From positions 2,219,001 to 2,283,000 of the forward strand of contig NZ_CP141266.1 of the NCBI RefSeq assembly GCF_030540775.2: a stretch of 64,000 nt of DNA, in the 5' to 3' direction. The notes under the pieces were generated by a model. The model worked only from the letters and a program-made list of their open reading frames with translations, made no database searches and had not been told where the DNA came from. Both the position numbers and the translations under genes were made by a program. Positions 46,851 through 56,276 of this stretch are shown one piece after another. Source of the stretch: Flavivirga abyssicola. GTDB lineage: Bacteria; Bacteroidota; Bacteroidia; Flavobacteriales; Flavobacteriaceae. Numbering within the stretch: position 1 is the first letter of the stretch; every line of letters starts with the position of its first letter.

Positions 46851-47245
46851 CTTCTCTTCTTTTTGGGTTTAAATATAAAAGCATTTGGAAATTTAGTCTT
46901 TACTTTTTTTAAAGCTCTATCGGCTTCTAAACGTGTTCTAAAATTACCTACCCAAGTTTTAAAATTCGGAGACTCATATTTAATTGTAGGATTCCAAACT
47001 GTAAATGAATTACGAAATTCTTTTTGAGCATTTTGAGATCCAGAACGATTCCCAGAGTAGATCTGTATTTTATACCTAGTAGGATTATCTATATTTTTAT
47101 TGGTTCTTTTTTTAGAATCCAATAGTGCAGCGATATTTTTATCCTGGTTTATAATAACTTTACCTTCTTGTGCAAATGAATGAGCAGAAGAAATTATAAA
47201 ACAAATAATGCTCAAAAAGCTTATTTTAATATTCAATAGTTTCAT
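46847..47245 (-). CDS. SPOR-domain periplasmic protein
   Basis: Protein of 132 residues from the ATG at 47245 (MKLLNIKISFLSIICFIISS, signal peptide ending HSFAQ). The C-terminal SPOR domain covers about 60-128: TRYKIQIYSGNRSGSQNAQK, FKTWVGNFRTRLEADRALKK. SPOR domains bind denuded glycan strands of peptidoglycan, often at the division site. An earlier ATG at 47266 would put seven residues before the signal and is less likely. It stands alone, divergent from the respiratory operon. Confidence 0.85.
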   Translation of the reverse strand: MKLLNIKISFLSIICFIISSAHSFAQEGKVIINQDKNIAALLDSKKRTNKNIDNPTRYKIQIYSGNRSGSQNAQKEFRNSFTVWNPTIKYESPNFKTWVGNFRTRLEADRALKKVKTKFPNAFIFKPKKKRS

Positions 47246-47346
47246 GTTAAAAATATATTTATACAAATGTATACGTTATAAACTTAATTGTGGTCCTTTT
47301 TATTATTTAGAATGTCTCTAAATTATCAACTAACAGTTCTGTAACA

Positions 47347-47378
47347 TTTCTAAAATCGACTTTAAGTATTACTTTTGC
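47347..47378 (+). promoter_or_regulatory. Probable promoter of the act-cox operon
   Basis: TACTTTTGC (47370-47378) fits the -7 consensus and TTTC lies at 47347-47350, at the 19-bp spacing for the -33. The transcript would have a leader of about 75 nt. Confidence 0.6.
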
Positions 47379-47461
47379 CTGAGATTTTACAACTGTGTGG
47401 TTTTTTTATTAAAACATGAAAAAAATCATATTAAAGTTTAGAAGTTAATTTAACTAACAAT

Positions 47462-48760
47462 ATGGAAAAGGTGATTCACCGTAAATTAGGGAAAAACATC
47501 CTTCATTTAGGCTTAATTATTTTATTAGCGTTTACAACCTCTCTTTCGGCCCAAGAAGGAGATCCAGCAAAAGGAAAATCTTTATTCAATGCCAATTGTG
47601 CAGCCTGTCATCAATTAGATAAGAAAATGACCGGTCCTGCATTACGTTATGTAGAACAACGTTTGTCTGACGATCAAGGTTTAGACAGAGATTGGATCTA
47701 TGCTTGGATACGTAATAGTGCAGGTGTTATAAAGTCTGGAGATGCCTATGCAAACAAGGTTTATAATGAGTATGGAGGTGCAGCTATGACAGCATTCCCA
47801 CAGTTGTCTGATGATGATTTAAATAATATTCTTGCATATACAGCCGAAGAGAAAGCAGCTCCAGTTGCTGCTGTGGTTAGTACTGAATCTGCCAATGCTG
47901 AATCTGGCGAAGGAGGTATTTCAAACGAACTTATTTTAGGCGCTTTAGCAATTCTATTTATATTGTTAGCCGTTGGTTTATATATAGTAAATAAAACACT
48001 ACGTCGTTTTGCTTTAGCTCAGAATATTGAGTTGACCGAAGCGACACAAAGAACACCATTATGGAAAGCTTTTGTTAAGAATCAATTCTTGATGTTAGTG
48101 ACAGCTATATTCTTTTTATTAGCTAGTGCATATTTTGCTTTTGGATATTTTATGCAAATAGGTATAGATCAAGGTTACGAGCCGGTACAACCAATACATT
48201 ACTCACACAGAATTCACGCAGGTGACAATGGTATCGATTGTAAATACTGTCACTCTTCTGCAAGAGTAAGTAAAACATCAGGGATTCCTTCATTAAATGT
48301 ATGTATGAATTGTCATAAATCTATTTATGAAGTGGCTCCGGAAACTTTAGCAGAAGGAAAAGCAATAGGTGTTGACTATAATGCTGAAATTCAAAAATTA
48401 TACGCAGCTGCAGGATGGGATGATGCCGAGCAAAAGTATACAGGAAACTCTCAGCCAGTAAAATGGGTGCGTATTCATAATTTGCCAGATTTTGTATATT
48501 TTAACCACTCACAACACGTTTCTGTTGCTGGCGTTGAATGTCAAACATGTCATGGTCCTGTTGAAGAAATGGAAGTCATGTATCAACATGCACCATTAAC
48601 AATGGGTTGGTGTATCGAGTGTCATAGAACAACAAATGTGAATGTTAAAGACAATGCCTACTACACTAAAATACACGAAGAGTTATCTAAGAAATATGGT
48701 GTAGATAAGTTAACAGCTGCTCAAATGGGTGGACTGGAATGTGGTAAATGTCATTACTAA
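47462..48760 (+). CDS. actA: Alternative complex III subunit A: multiheme cytochrome c with fused monoheme domain
   Basis: Subunit of the quinol:electron-acceptor oxidoreductase ACIII, 432 residues. An N-terminal signal is followed by a class I cytochrome c domain with CAACH (46-50). Two membrane helices follow (about 153-180 and 208-235), then five CxxCH haem sites at C260, C281, C360, C384 and C427. The last five match the pentahaem ActA of known ACIII; the first haem domain is an extra fusion. The protein transfers electrons in the periplasm from the iron-sulphur subunit towards cytochrome c. It opens the actABCDEF-coxBA operon. Confidence 0.92.
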   Translation: MEKVIHRKLGKNILHLGLIILLAFTTSLSAQEGDPAKGKSLFNANCAACHQLDKKMTGPALRYVEQRLSDDQGLDRDWIYAWIRNSAGVIKSGDAYANKVYNEYGGAAMTAFPQLSDDDLNNILAYTAEEKAAPVAAVVSTESANAESGEGGISNELILGALAILFILLAVGLYIVNKTLRRFALAQNIELTEATQRTPLWKAFVKNQFLMLVTAIFFLLASAYFAFGYFMQIGIDQGYEPVQPIHYSHRIHAGDNGIDCKYCHSSARVSKTSGIPSLNVCMNCHKSIYEVAPETLAEGKAIGVDYNAEIQKLYAAAGWDDAEQKYTGNSQPVKWVRIHNLPDFVYFNHSQHVSVAGVECQTCHGPVEEMEVMYQHAPLTMGWCIECHRTTNVNVKDNAYYTKIHEELSKKYGVDKLTAAQMGGLECGKCHY

Positions 48761-48769
48761 ATAATTAAA

Positions 48770-48794
48770 TGTCACACTGAGCGCAGTCGAAGTG
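48770..48794 (+). repeat. GAGCGCAGTCGA repeat inside the act operon
   Basis: TGTCACACTGAGCGCAGTCG with AAGTG after it lies 9 bp after the actA stop, in the 83-bp gap before actB. It shares TGAGCGCAGTCGAA with the arm of the element at 40608-40682. Only one arm is present; a small stem ACTG/CAGT is possible. Confidence 0.8.
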
Positions 48795-48843
48795 CTTATA
48801 AAAGTGAAACAATAAATAATAAGAAGTAATTCAATTATATAAT

Positions 48844-51800
48844 ATGTCATCAAACAAGAAATACTGGAAAAGTGTTGAAGAGCTAAACGAGAATAGCTCT
48901 ATTGTTGAGGCGCTAAAACAAAACGAGTTTGTAGAAGAGATTCCTACTGATGAATTTTTAGGTGATAAAGAAACATTAGAAGAAACATCTACAACGCGTC
49001 GCGATTTCTTAAAATATGTAGGTTTTAGTACAGCGGCTGCCTCGTTAGCGGCTTGTGAAGGTCCTGTTAAAAAATCTATTCCTTATGTAGTGCAACCAAC
49101 AGAAATTATTCCAGGGGTTGCTAACTACTATGCAACTACTATTGCTGATGGATTTGATTTTGCAAGTGTTTTAGTAAAAACCAGAGAAGGTCGTCCAATT
49201 AAAATTGAAAACAATACTATGGCAGCTACGAATGGTAGCGCTAATGCTAGAGTGAATGCTTCAGTTTTAGGTTTGTATGACAGTTTAAGAATTCAAGGCC
49301 CTAGAAAAGGAGAAGCATCTATTTCTTGGGATACTTTTAACTCTGAAACAACTCAAAAGTTAACAAATATTGCTGCTGCAAATAAAGATATTGTGTTGTT
49401 AACACAAACATTTGCAAGCCCGTCTACTAGCAAGTTGATTTCAGAATTTAAAGAAAAATATGGTAATGTTCGTCATGTAGCTTATGATGCTGTTTCAGAA
49501 TCTGCTGCATTAGATGCTTACCAAGCTAAATATGGAGAACGCGGATTAGCAAATTACGATTTCTCTAAAGCCATGACAATCGTGTCTGTTGGTGCAGATT
49601 TCTTAGGAGATTGGCAAGGTGGTGGTTTTGATTCTGATTACTCTAAAAACAGAGTGCCAGATCACGGTAAAATGTCGCGTCACGTGCAGTTTGAGTCTAA
49701 TATGTCTTTAACTGGAGCTAACGCAGATAAACGTGTACCATTAACGCCAACGCAACAAAAGCTAGTTTTAGCCAAATTGTATAGTTTAATTACTGGTAAC
49801 AATGTTTCGGTAAAAGGACTTTCAGAAAAAGTAGAAGCTGCTGTAAAAAGTGCTGCTTCGCAACTTAAAAAGGCAGGAAGCAATGGTGTTGTCGTTACAG
49901 GAATTCAAGACGTAAACGCACAAACAGTTGCTCTAGAAATAAATGAAGCTTTAGCAAGTAAAGCATTCGACCCTAAAACACCTATTAAAACTAGACAAGG
50001 TAGTGATAAAGCCGTTGCGGGTTTAATAGCAGATATGAAAGCAGGTAAAGTTGGAGCCATCATCATGAGTGGTGTAAATCCAATGTACACCCTTTCTAAT
50101 GCTTCAGAATTTGAAGAAGGTTTAAAGAAAACACAGTTATCAATTGCCTTCTCAATGAAGGTTGACGAAACGTCTTCTAAAGTTCAATATATTGCAGCTG
50201 CACCTCATTACTTAGAATCGTGGGGAGATGTAGAACTTAAAAAAGGACATTACGCATTAACGCAACCAACAATCCGTCCTTTATTTGATACCAAACAATT
50301 TCAAGATGCTTTATTAAAATGGACAGGAAATGATGTTTCTTACCATGATTATATTAAAGACGCTTGGGGAACCGATATTTTAGGAGGAAGTTCTTTCAAT
50401 AAAGCACTACACGATGGGGTGTTCGTTGGAACTATTGCTACTGAAACAGTAGATACGACTGAGGAGGAAACGTCATCAGATGATAATGCTGAAGAAACTG
50501 CTGAAACAACACCTTTAGGAAATGCAGCAAGAGCTTTAGTCGCTTCTGCAAAAAGTAAAGGATTAGAATTAACATTATATACCAAAGTAGGTATGGGAGA
50601 CGGGCAACAAGCCAATAATCCATGGTTACAAGAGTTTCCAGATCCAATTACAAGAGCATCTTGGGATAACTACTTAACGATTTCAAAAGCAGATGCTGAT
50701 GAAAAAGGACTAATGAATAAGCACGTTGCTAACGGTGCACTCAATGGTAGTTATGCTAACGTTACAGTTAATGGCGTAACAATTACTGCTCCAGTAATGA
50801 TTCAACCAGGACAAGCAAAAGGTTCAGTTGGATTAGCACTAGGTTATGGGAAAACATTAGGTTTAAAAACAGAAATGCAAACAGGTGTTAACGCCTATGC
50901 ATTATACCAAGGTTTCAATAATGTACAAACAGTTACTATTGAGCCAGCAGCTGGAGAGCATGAATTTGCTTCAGTACAGTTGCATAATACCTTAATGGGA
51001 CGTGGTGATATCATTAAAGAAACAACTTTAGAGATATTCAATACGAAAGATAAAAAACATTGGAATGCAGTTCCTACGGTATCTTTAAATCACGAACCTG
51101 TTCCAGTAACATCACCAGAGGTTGATTTATGGGATGAATTTGATCGTTCAATAGGACATCACTTCAACTTATCAATTGACTTAAATGCATGTACAGGATG
51201 TGGAGCTTGTGTTATAGCATGTCACGCTGAGAATAATGTGCCTGTAGTTGGTAAGACAGAAGTACGTCGTAGCCGAGATATGCACTGGTTACGTATTGAT
51301 AGATACTATTCATCTGAAGAATCATTTGAAGGTGATAATACTAAGAAAGACGACATATCTGGATTAGGAAGTTCATTAAGTGAATTTGGTGAAATGGAAA
51401 ACGCTTCTGAGAATCCTCAAGTAGCATTCCAACCAGTCATGTGCCAACATTGTAACCACGCACCTTGTGAAACAGTATGTCCAGTAGCGGCAACATCACA
51501 TGGTCGTCAAGGTCAAAACCATATGGCATATAACCGTTGTGTAGGTACTAGATACTGTGCAAACAACTGTCCTTATAAAGTACGTCGTTTCAACTGGTTC
51601 TTATATAATGGAAATGATGAGTTCGATTATCATATGAATGATGATTTAGGACGTATGGTATTAAACCCAGATGTCGTTGTACGTTCTCGTGGTGTGATGG
51701 AAAAATGTTCTATGTGTATTCAAATGACACAAAAAACTATTCTTGATGCAAAACGCGACGGAAGAAAAGTTGGAAAAGATGAATTCCAAACAGCTTGTTC

Positions 51801-51966
51801 TGCAGCTTGTAGCAGTGGCGCTATGGCATTTGGAGATATCAATGACAAAGAAAGTAAAGTTGCAAAACTTTTAGAAGATAACCGTATGTATCACTTGTTA
51901 GAGCATGTAGGCACAAAACCTAATGTACAGTATCAAACAAAAGTGAGAAATACAACTGAAGCATAA
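48844..51966 (+). CDS. actB: Alternative complex III subunit B: molybdopterin-oxidoreductase-like iron-sulphur protein
   Basis: Large ACIII subunit of 1040 residues. A Tat-type motif TTRRDFLKYVG (50-60) precedes AACEGP, resembling a Tat-lipoprotein signal. About 100-740 is a molybdopterin-oxidoreductase-like domain that in this family holds no molybdenum. The C-terminal ferredoxin-like domain has cysteine motifs CTGCGACVIAC (783-793), CQHCNHAPCETVCP, CVGTRYCANNCP and CSMCIQMTQ for several iron-sulphur clusters. An acidic Glu/Thr/Asp insert lies near 535-560. It takes electrons from the membrane quinol subunits ActC/ActF to ActA. Confidence 0.93.
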   Translation: MSSNKKYWKSVEELNENSSIVEALKQNEFVEEIPTDEFLGDKETLEETSTTRRDFLKYVGFSTAAASLAACEGPVKKSIPYVVQPTEIIPGVANYYATTIADGFDFASVLVKTREGRPIKIENNTMAATNGSANARVNASVLGLYDSLRIQGPRKGEASISWDTFNSETTQKLTNIAAANKDIVLLTQTFASPSTSKLISEFKEKYGNVRHVAYDAVSESAALDAYQAKYGERGLANYDFSKAMTIVSVGADFLGDWQGGGFDSDYSKNRVPDHGKMSRHVQFESNMSLTGANADKRVPLTPTQQKLVLAKLYSLITGNNVSVKGLSEKVEAAVKSAASQLKKAGSNGVVVTGIQDVNAQTVALEINEALASKAFDPKTPIKTRQGSDKAVAGLIADMKAGKVGAIIMSGVNPMYTLSNASEFEEGLKKTQLSIAFSMKVDETSSKVQYIAAAPHYLESWGDVELKKGHYALTQPTIRPLFDTKQFQDALLKWTGNDVSYHDYIKDAWGTDILGGSSFNKALHDGVFVGTIATETVDTTEEETSSDDNAEETAETTPLGNAARALVASAKSKGLELTLYTKVGMGDGQQANNPWLQEFPDPITRASWDNYLTISKADADEKGLMNKHVANGALNGSYANVTVNGVTITAPVMIQPGQAKGSVGLALGYGKTLGLKTEMQTGVNAYALYQGFNNVQTVTIEPAAGEHEFASVQLHNTLMGRGDIIKETTLEIFNTKDKKHWNAVPTVSLNHEPVPVTSPEVDLWDEFDRSIGHHFNLSIDLNACTGCGACVIACHAENNVPVVGKTEVRRSRDMHWLRIDRYYSSEESFEGDNTKKDDISGLGSSLSEFGEMENASENPQVAFQPVMCQHCNHAPCETVCPVAATSHGRQGQNHMAYNRCVGTRYCANNCPYKVRRFNWFLYNGNDEFDYHMNDDLGRMVLNPDVVVRSRGVMEKCSMCIQMTQKTILDAKRDGRKVGKDEFQTACSAACSSGAMAFGDINDKESKVAKLLEDNRMYHLLEHVGTKPNVQYQTKVRNTTEA

Positions 51967-51994
51967 ATCTAATTAAAGAATCAATTATATAATT

Positions 51995-53749
51995 ATGGCG
52001 TCTCATTACGAAGCACCTATTAGAAGACCTTTAGTTACAGGCGAAAAATCATATCACGACGTTACAGTAGATGTGGCTAAACCTGTAGAAGGAAAAGCAA
52101 ATAAACAATGGTGGATAGTTTTTGGTATTTCACTTGCCGCTTTTCTTTGGGGAATTGGATGTATTATTTATACCATCTCAACAGGTATTGGAACTTGGGG
52201 TTTAAACAAGACCGTAGGTTGGGCCTGGGATATTACTAACTTCGTTTGGTGGGTTGGTATTGGTCACGCAGGAACACTTATTTCTGCAGTACTATTATTA
52301 TTCCGTCAAAAATGGAGAATGGCAATTAACCGTTCTGCAGAAGCAATGACGATTTTCTCTGTTGTTCAGGCAGGATTGTTTCCAATCATTCACATGGGTC
52401 GTCCGTGGTTAGGATATTGGGTATTACCTATTCCAAACCAATTTGGTTCTTTATGGGTAAACTTTAACTCACCATTACTTTGGGATGTATTTGCAATATC
52501 TACATATTTATCTGTATCGTTAGTATTCTGGTGGACAGGTTTATTACCAGATTTTGCTATGTTACGTGATAGAGCTATTAAGCCTTTCCAAAAGAAAATA
52601 TATGCTTTATTAAGTTTCGGATGGTCAGGTCGTGCTAAAGACTGGCAACGTTTTGAAGAAGTATCTCTGGTACTTGCAGGTTTAGCAACACCATTAGTAC
52701 TTTCTGTACATACTATTGTATCCTTTGATTTCGCAACATCGGTAATTCCAGGTTGGCATACCACTATATTCCCGCCTTACTTCGTTGCAGGTGCGGTATT
52801 CTCAGGATTTGCTATGGTAAACACGCTTCTTATTATCATGAGAAAAGTGTGTAACCTTGAAGATTATATTACAGTACAACACATCGAATTAATGAACATA
52901 GTAATTATGATTACTGGTTCTATAGTAGGTGTAGCATATATAACAGAGTTATTTATTGCATGGTATTCTGGTGTAGAATACGAACAATATGCATTCTTAA
53001 ACAGAGCAACAGGACCTTACTGGTGGGCATATTGGGCAATGATGACTTGTAACGTATTCTCTCCACAATTCATGTGGTTTAAGAAATTAAGAACAAGTAT
53101 TATGTTCTCTTTCTTTATCTCTATTGTGGTAAATATAGGGATGTGGTTTGAGCGTTTTGTAATTATCGTAACATCGTTACACAGAGATTACTTACCATCA
53201 TCATGGACCATGTTCTCTCCAACATTTGTAGATATAGGTATCTTTGTGGGTACTATTGGATTCTTCTTTGTACTATTCTTATTATATTCAAGAACATTCC
53301 CGGTAATAGCACAAGCAGAGGTTAAAACAATTTTGAAATCTTCTGGAGAACGTTATAAGAAAATTAGAGAAAGAGGAGACAGTTTAGTAGGTACTGGGGT
53401 AGATCCAAGAACTTCTGGAGGACAAGCTCCTAAGCCAGCACCAGCAGCTGAGACACCTACTGAAGAAAAAGATAATTCAACAGAAGATAATTCGGCTAAA
53501 GTAAATGACTTACTTGGAAGTATAGGAGCCTTTGATGCTGCTACACAAGAAGCTGATGACTTGAAGAAAGTAAATGGTATCGGACCTAAAATGGAAGAAA
53601 CACTTAACAGTATTGGTATTTATACCTTCCTTCAGGTTAGTAAGATGACGAAAAAAGAATATGACTTGTTAGATTCTATTACAGGTTCTTTCCCAGGAAG
53701 AGCAGAACGTGATGATTGGTCTGGACAAGCTAAAAATTTAATAAACTAA
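51995..53749 (+). CDS. actC: Alternative complex III subunit C (NrfD/PsrC type) with C-terminal helix-hairpin-helix-like extension
   Basis: Quinol-binding membrane subunit of 584 residues with about ten helices (from WWIVFGISLAAFLWGIGCII to FFFVLFLLYSRTFPVI), including FVWWVGIGHAGTLISAVLLL and the conserved FPIIHMGRPW. After the last helix (about 440) there is an Ala/Pro/Glu/Thr linker and then about 75 residues with DLKKVNGIGPKMEETLNSIG (about 525-545), which reads as a helix-hairpin-helix fold usually linked to nucleic acid or protein contacts. That extension is not part of the core NrfD fold. It follows actB by 28 bp. Confidence 0.9.
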   Translation: MASHYEAPIRRPLVTGEKSYHDVTVDVAKPVEGKANKQWWIVFGISLAAFLWGIGCIIYTISTGIGTWGLNKTVGWAWDITNFVWWVGIGHAGTLISAVLLLFRQKWRMAINRSAEAMTIFSVVQAGLFPIIHMGRPWLGYWVLPIPNQFGSLWVNFNSPLLWDVFAISTYLSVSLVFWWTGLLPDFAMLRDRAIKPFQKKIYALLSFGWSGRAKDWQRFEEVSLVLAGLATPLVLSVHTIVSFDFATSVIPGWHTTIFPPYFVAGAVFSGFAMVNTLLIIMRKVCNLEDYITVQHIELMNIVIMITGSIVGVAYITELFIAWYSGVEYEQYAFLNRATGPYWWAYWAMMTCNVFSPQFMWFKKLRTSIMFSFFISIVVNIGMWFERFVIIVTSLHRDYLPSSWTMFSPTFVDIGIFVGTIGFFFVLFLLYSRTFPVIAQAEVKTILKSSGERYKKIRERGDSLVGTGVDPRTSGGQAPKPAPAAETPTEEKDNSTEDNSAKVNDLLGSIGAFDAATQEADDLKKVNGIGPKMEETLNSIGIYTFLQVSKMTKKEYDLLDSITGSFPGRAERDDWSGQAKNLIN

Positions 53750-53758
53750 ATATAGTCA

Positions 53759-54292
53759 ATGGAAGCTTCAAAAGTTATTCACGCTATTTATACGGATGAT
53801 GATGTATTAATGTCTGCTGTTAAAAAAGTTAAGGCAGAAAAACATCACATTGAAGAGATATATACACCATTTCCAGTTCACGGACTAGACAAAGCCATGG
53901 GGTTAGCACCTACACGTATCGCTATTACAGCTTTTATGTATGGTTTAGTTGGTTTAACAGTTGCCATCACAATGATGAATTTCATTATGATTGAAGATTG
54001 GCCACAGAACATTGGTGGTAAACCAAGTTTTAGTTATATAGAAAACATGCCGGCATTTGTGCCAATTATGTTTGAATTAACGGTATTCTTTGCGGCTCAC
54101 CTAATGGTAATAACATTTTACTTACGTAGTAGAATGTGGCCTTTTAAAAATGCTGAAAATCCAGACCCTAGAACAACAGATGATCATTTCTTAATGGAAA
54201 TAGCAGTTCATGGAAATGAAAATGAATTAGAAAGCTTGCTTAAAGAAACTGGAGCAGTTGAAGTTAATTTAGTTGATAAAGAAGCGCATTAA
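53759..54292 (+). CDS. actD: Alternative complex III subunit D (DUF3341)
   Basis: Membrane subunit of 177 residues of the DUF3341 family: VIHAIYTDDDVLMSAVKKVK, HIEEIYTPFPVHGLDKAMGL, then two helices (ITAFMYGLVGLTVAITMMNF, FVPIMFELTVFFAAHLMVIT) and a soluble tail with DDHFLMEIAVHGNENELESL. It is a structural subunit of ACIII without cofactors. It is 9 bp after actC and 9 bp before actE. Confidence 0.92.
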   Translation: MEASKVIHAIYTDDDVLMSAVKKVKAEKHHIEEIYTPFPVHGLDKAMGLAPTRIAITAFMYGLVGLTVAITMMNFIMIEDWPQNIGGKPSFSYIENMPAFVPIMFELTVFFAAHLMVITFYLRSRMWPFKNAENPDPRTTDDHFLMEIAVHGNENELESLLKETGAVEVNLVDKEAH

Positions 54293-54301
54293 TTTAGTAA
54301 T

Positions 54302-54853
54302 ATGAAAAGCTTAATTAAAATATTAGTAGTAGCAGTAGTTTTTGTTGCTGTATCATGTAAAAAAGATTCAGCTCCTAACTATCAATTCATGCCTAACATG
54401 TATGAATCTGCAGGATATGAAACTTATGGAGAAGCAGCATTTCCGAATGGTGTAGAAGCACAATTACCAGCTGAAGGATCGATACCAAGAGGATATGTGC
54501 CTTTTGATATAGAAAATACAACAGAAGGTTATGAGTTAGCTAAAACAACATTAGTAAGTACTTTGGATTCTACTCAGGTAGATTTAGAAAGAGGAAAAGC
54601 TTTATACGATATCTACTGTGGTATCTGTCATGGTAATAAAGGTAACGGACAAGGAAAGCTTGTAAAGCGTGAAAAAATTCTTGGTATCCCAAGTTATGAT
54701 GATGCAGGAAGAGCTATAACGGCAGGAAGTATTTACCATACTATTTATTATGGTAAAAACACAATGGGTTCTTATGCTAACCAATTAAACGAAGAAGAAC
54801 GTTGGCAAGTAGTATCATACGTGTTGAAGTTAAAATCAGATTTAGAAAAGTAA
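54302..54853 (+). CDS. actE: Alternative complex III subunit E: monoheme cytochrome c lipoprotein
   Basis: Lipoprotein of 183 residues with lipobox cysteine C19 (FVAVSCKKD). The class I cytochrome c domain carries C106-x2-C109-H110 (DIYCGICHGNKGNGQGK) and a distal methionine in NTMGSYANQL. It accepts electrons from ActA and passes them towards the oxidase. Position between actD and actF is the standard order. Confidence 0.92.
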   Translation: MKSLIKILVVAVVFVAVSCKKDSAPNYQFMPNMYESAGYETYGEAAFPNGVEAQLPAEGSIPRGYVPFDIENTTEGYELAKTTLVSTLDSTQVDLERGKALYDIYCGICHGNKGNGQGKLVKREKILGIPSYDDAGRAITAGSIYHTIYYGKNTMGSYANQLNEEERWQVVSYVLKLKSDLEK

Positions 54854-54875
54854 GATTGATAAGATTATTATAGAT

Positions 54876-56246
54876 ATGTATACATTTTCAAATAAATTAA
54901 AGACATTTTCTTTCATACTAATGATACTAGGTGCATTAGGTGTAGGATATGGTTTTTTGACATCTCATAAATCTTTAGAAGAAGTAAAAACTATACTTGC
55001 TGAAGAGGCTTCTCATCATGGAAGTGGTCATCATGAGGCTGAAGCAACGCATGATACAACTCCAGCTAGTCATGATACACATGCTAAAGAGTCTTCTCAT
55101 GGAGAAGAAGCACATGACAATGCTCATCATGGTGATGAACATGCAAAACATGTACAACATCAAATTCATAACAGACCATGGTCTGCATTATACGTAGCAG
55201 CATTTTTCTTTATGATGATTGCTTTAGGAATATTAGCATTCTATGCCATCCAAATTGCATCACAAGCAGGTTGGTCTCCAGTACTCTTTAGAGTTATGGA
55301 AGGTATGACAGCTTACTTATTACCAGGGGCTCTAATTGTAGTTGCTATTGCAGTTTTTGCTGGTGATCATTTATTTGTATGGATGAACCCAGACATGATA
55401 AACCCAGAAAGTGAGCATTTTGATAAGCTAGTAGCTGGTAAGTCTGGTTGGTTAAATAAAACAGGATTTATTATCCGTGCTTTAATATTTATCGCAGGAT
55501 GGAGTTTATACCGTCACTTTTCACGTAAATTCTCAATTGCTCAAGATACAGCAGAAGATAAAAGTAACTTCAAAAAGTTATTCCGTATAACAGCAGGATT
55601 CTTAGTATTCTTTATTTATACAGAATCAATGATGTCATGGGATTGGATTATGAGTGTAGATCCTCACTGGTTCTCAACATTATTTGGATGGTATGTATTT
55701 GCAAGTATGTTTGTAAGTGGTATAACAGTATTAGCTTTAATCACTTTATATTTAAAATCTAAAGGACAATTAGAGTTTGTTAATGAAAATCATTTGCATG
55801 ACGTTGCTAAATTTATGTTTGCATTCAGTATTTTTTGGACCTATTTATGGTTTTCACAATTCATGCTTATTTGGTACTCAAATATCCCAGAAGAGGTAAC
55901 TTATTTTGTAACACGTTTCAATGATTACAAATTACCTTTCTTAGGTATGGTGGTTATGAATTTCGTATTTCCAATATTAATGCTAATGAATGCTGATTAC
56001 AAACGTATTCCTTGGTTTGTTGTTATGGCAGGATTGGTAATATTAGCAGGTCACTATATTGATATCTTCAATATGATTATGCCAGCGACTGTGGGTGATA
56101 GATGGTTTATTGGAATTCCAGAAATAAGTTCAGTATTACTATTTGCAGGATTATTCATATTTATAGTATTTACAGCTTTAACAAAAGCGCCATTACTAGT
56201 AAAAGGGTATCCTTTTAGAAAAGAAAGTGAAGAATTTCATTATTAA
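54876..56246 (+). CDS. actF: Alternative complex III subunit F, with histidine-rich loop
   Basis: Second quinol-side membrane subunit of 456 residues, with about ten helices and the NrfD-like signature ESMMSWDWIMSVDPHWFSTL. The first helix (about 9-30) is followed by a periplasmic or cytoplasmic loop at about 45-100 that contains fifteen histidines (HHGSGHHEAEATHD and onward), a metal-binding-type composition. Its repeats give long open frames in other phases that are not genes. It follows actE by 22 bp. Confidence 0.92.
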   Translation: MYTFSNKLKTFSFILMILGALGVGYGFLTSHKSLEEVKTILAEEASHHGSGHHEAEATHDTTPASHDTHAKESSHGEEAHDNAHHGDEHAKHVQHQIHNRPWSALYVAAFFFMMIALGILAFYAIQIASQAGWSPVLFRVMEGMTAYLLPGALIVVAIAVFAGDHLFVWMNPDMINPESEHFDKLVAGKSGWLNKTGFIIRALIFIAGWSLYRHFSRKFSIAQDTAEDKSNFKKLFRITAGFLVFFIYTESMMSWDWIMSVDPHWFSTLFGWYVFASMFVSGITVLALITLYLKSKGQLEFVNENHLHDVAKFMFAFSIFWTYLWFSQFMLIWYSNIPEEVTYFVTRFNDYKLPFLGMVVMNFVFPILMLMNADYKRIPWFVVMAGLVILAGHYIDIFNMIMPATVGDRWFIGIPEISSVLLFAGLFIFIVFTALTKAPLLVKGYPFRKESEEFHY

Positions 56247-56276
56247 TTAAGAAATAAATAAAGACGAACGATACAA

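Noticed and set aside
54975-55197. Methionine/histidine-rich small frames on both strands in actF
   Set aside because: They arise from the CAT/GAT-rich repeat coding the histidine-rich loop of ActF.
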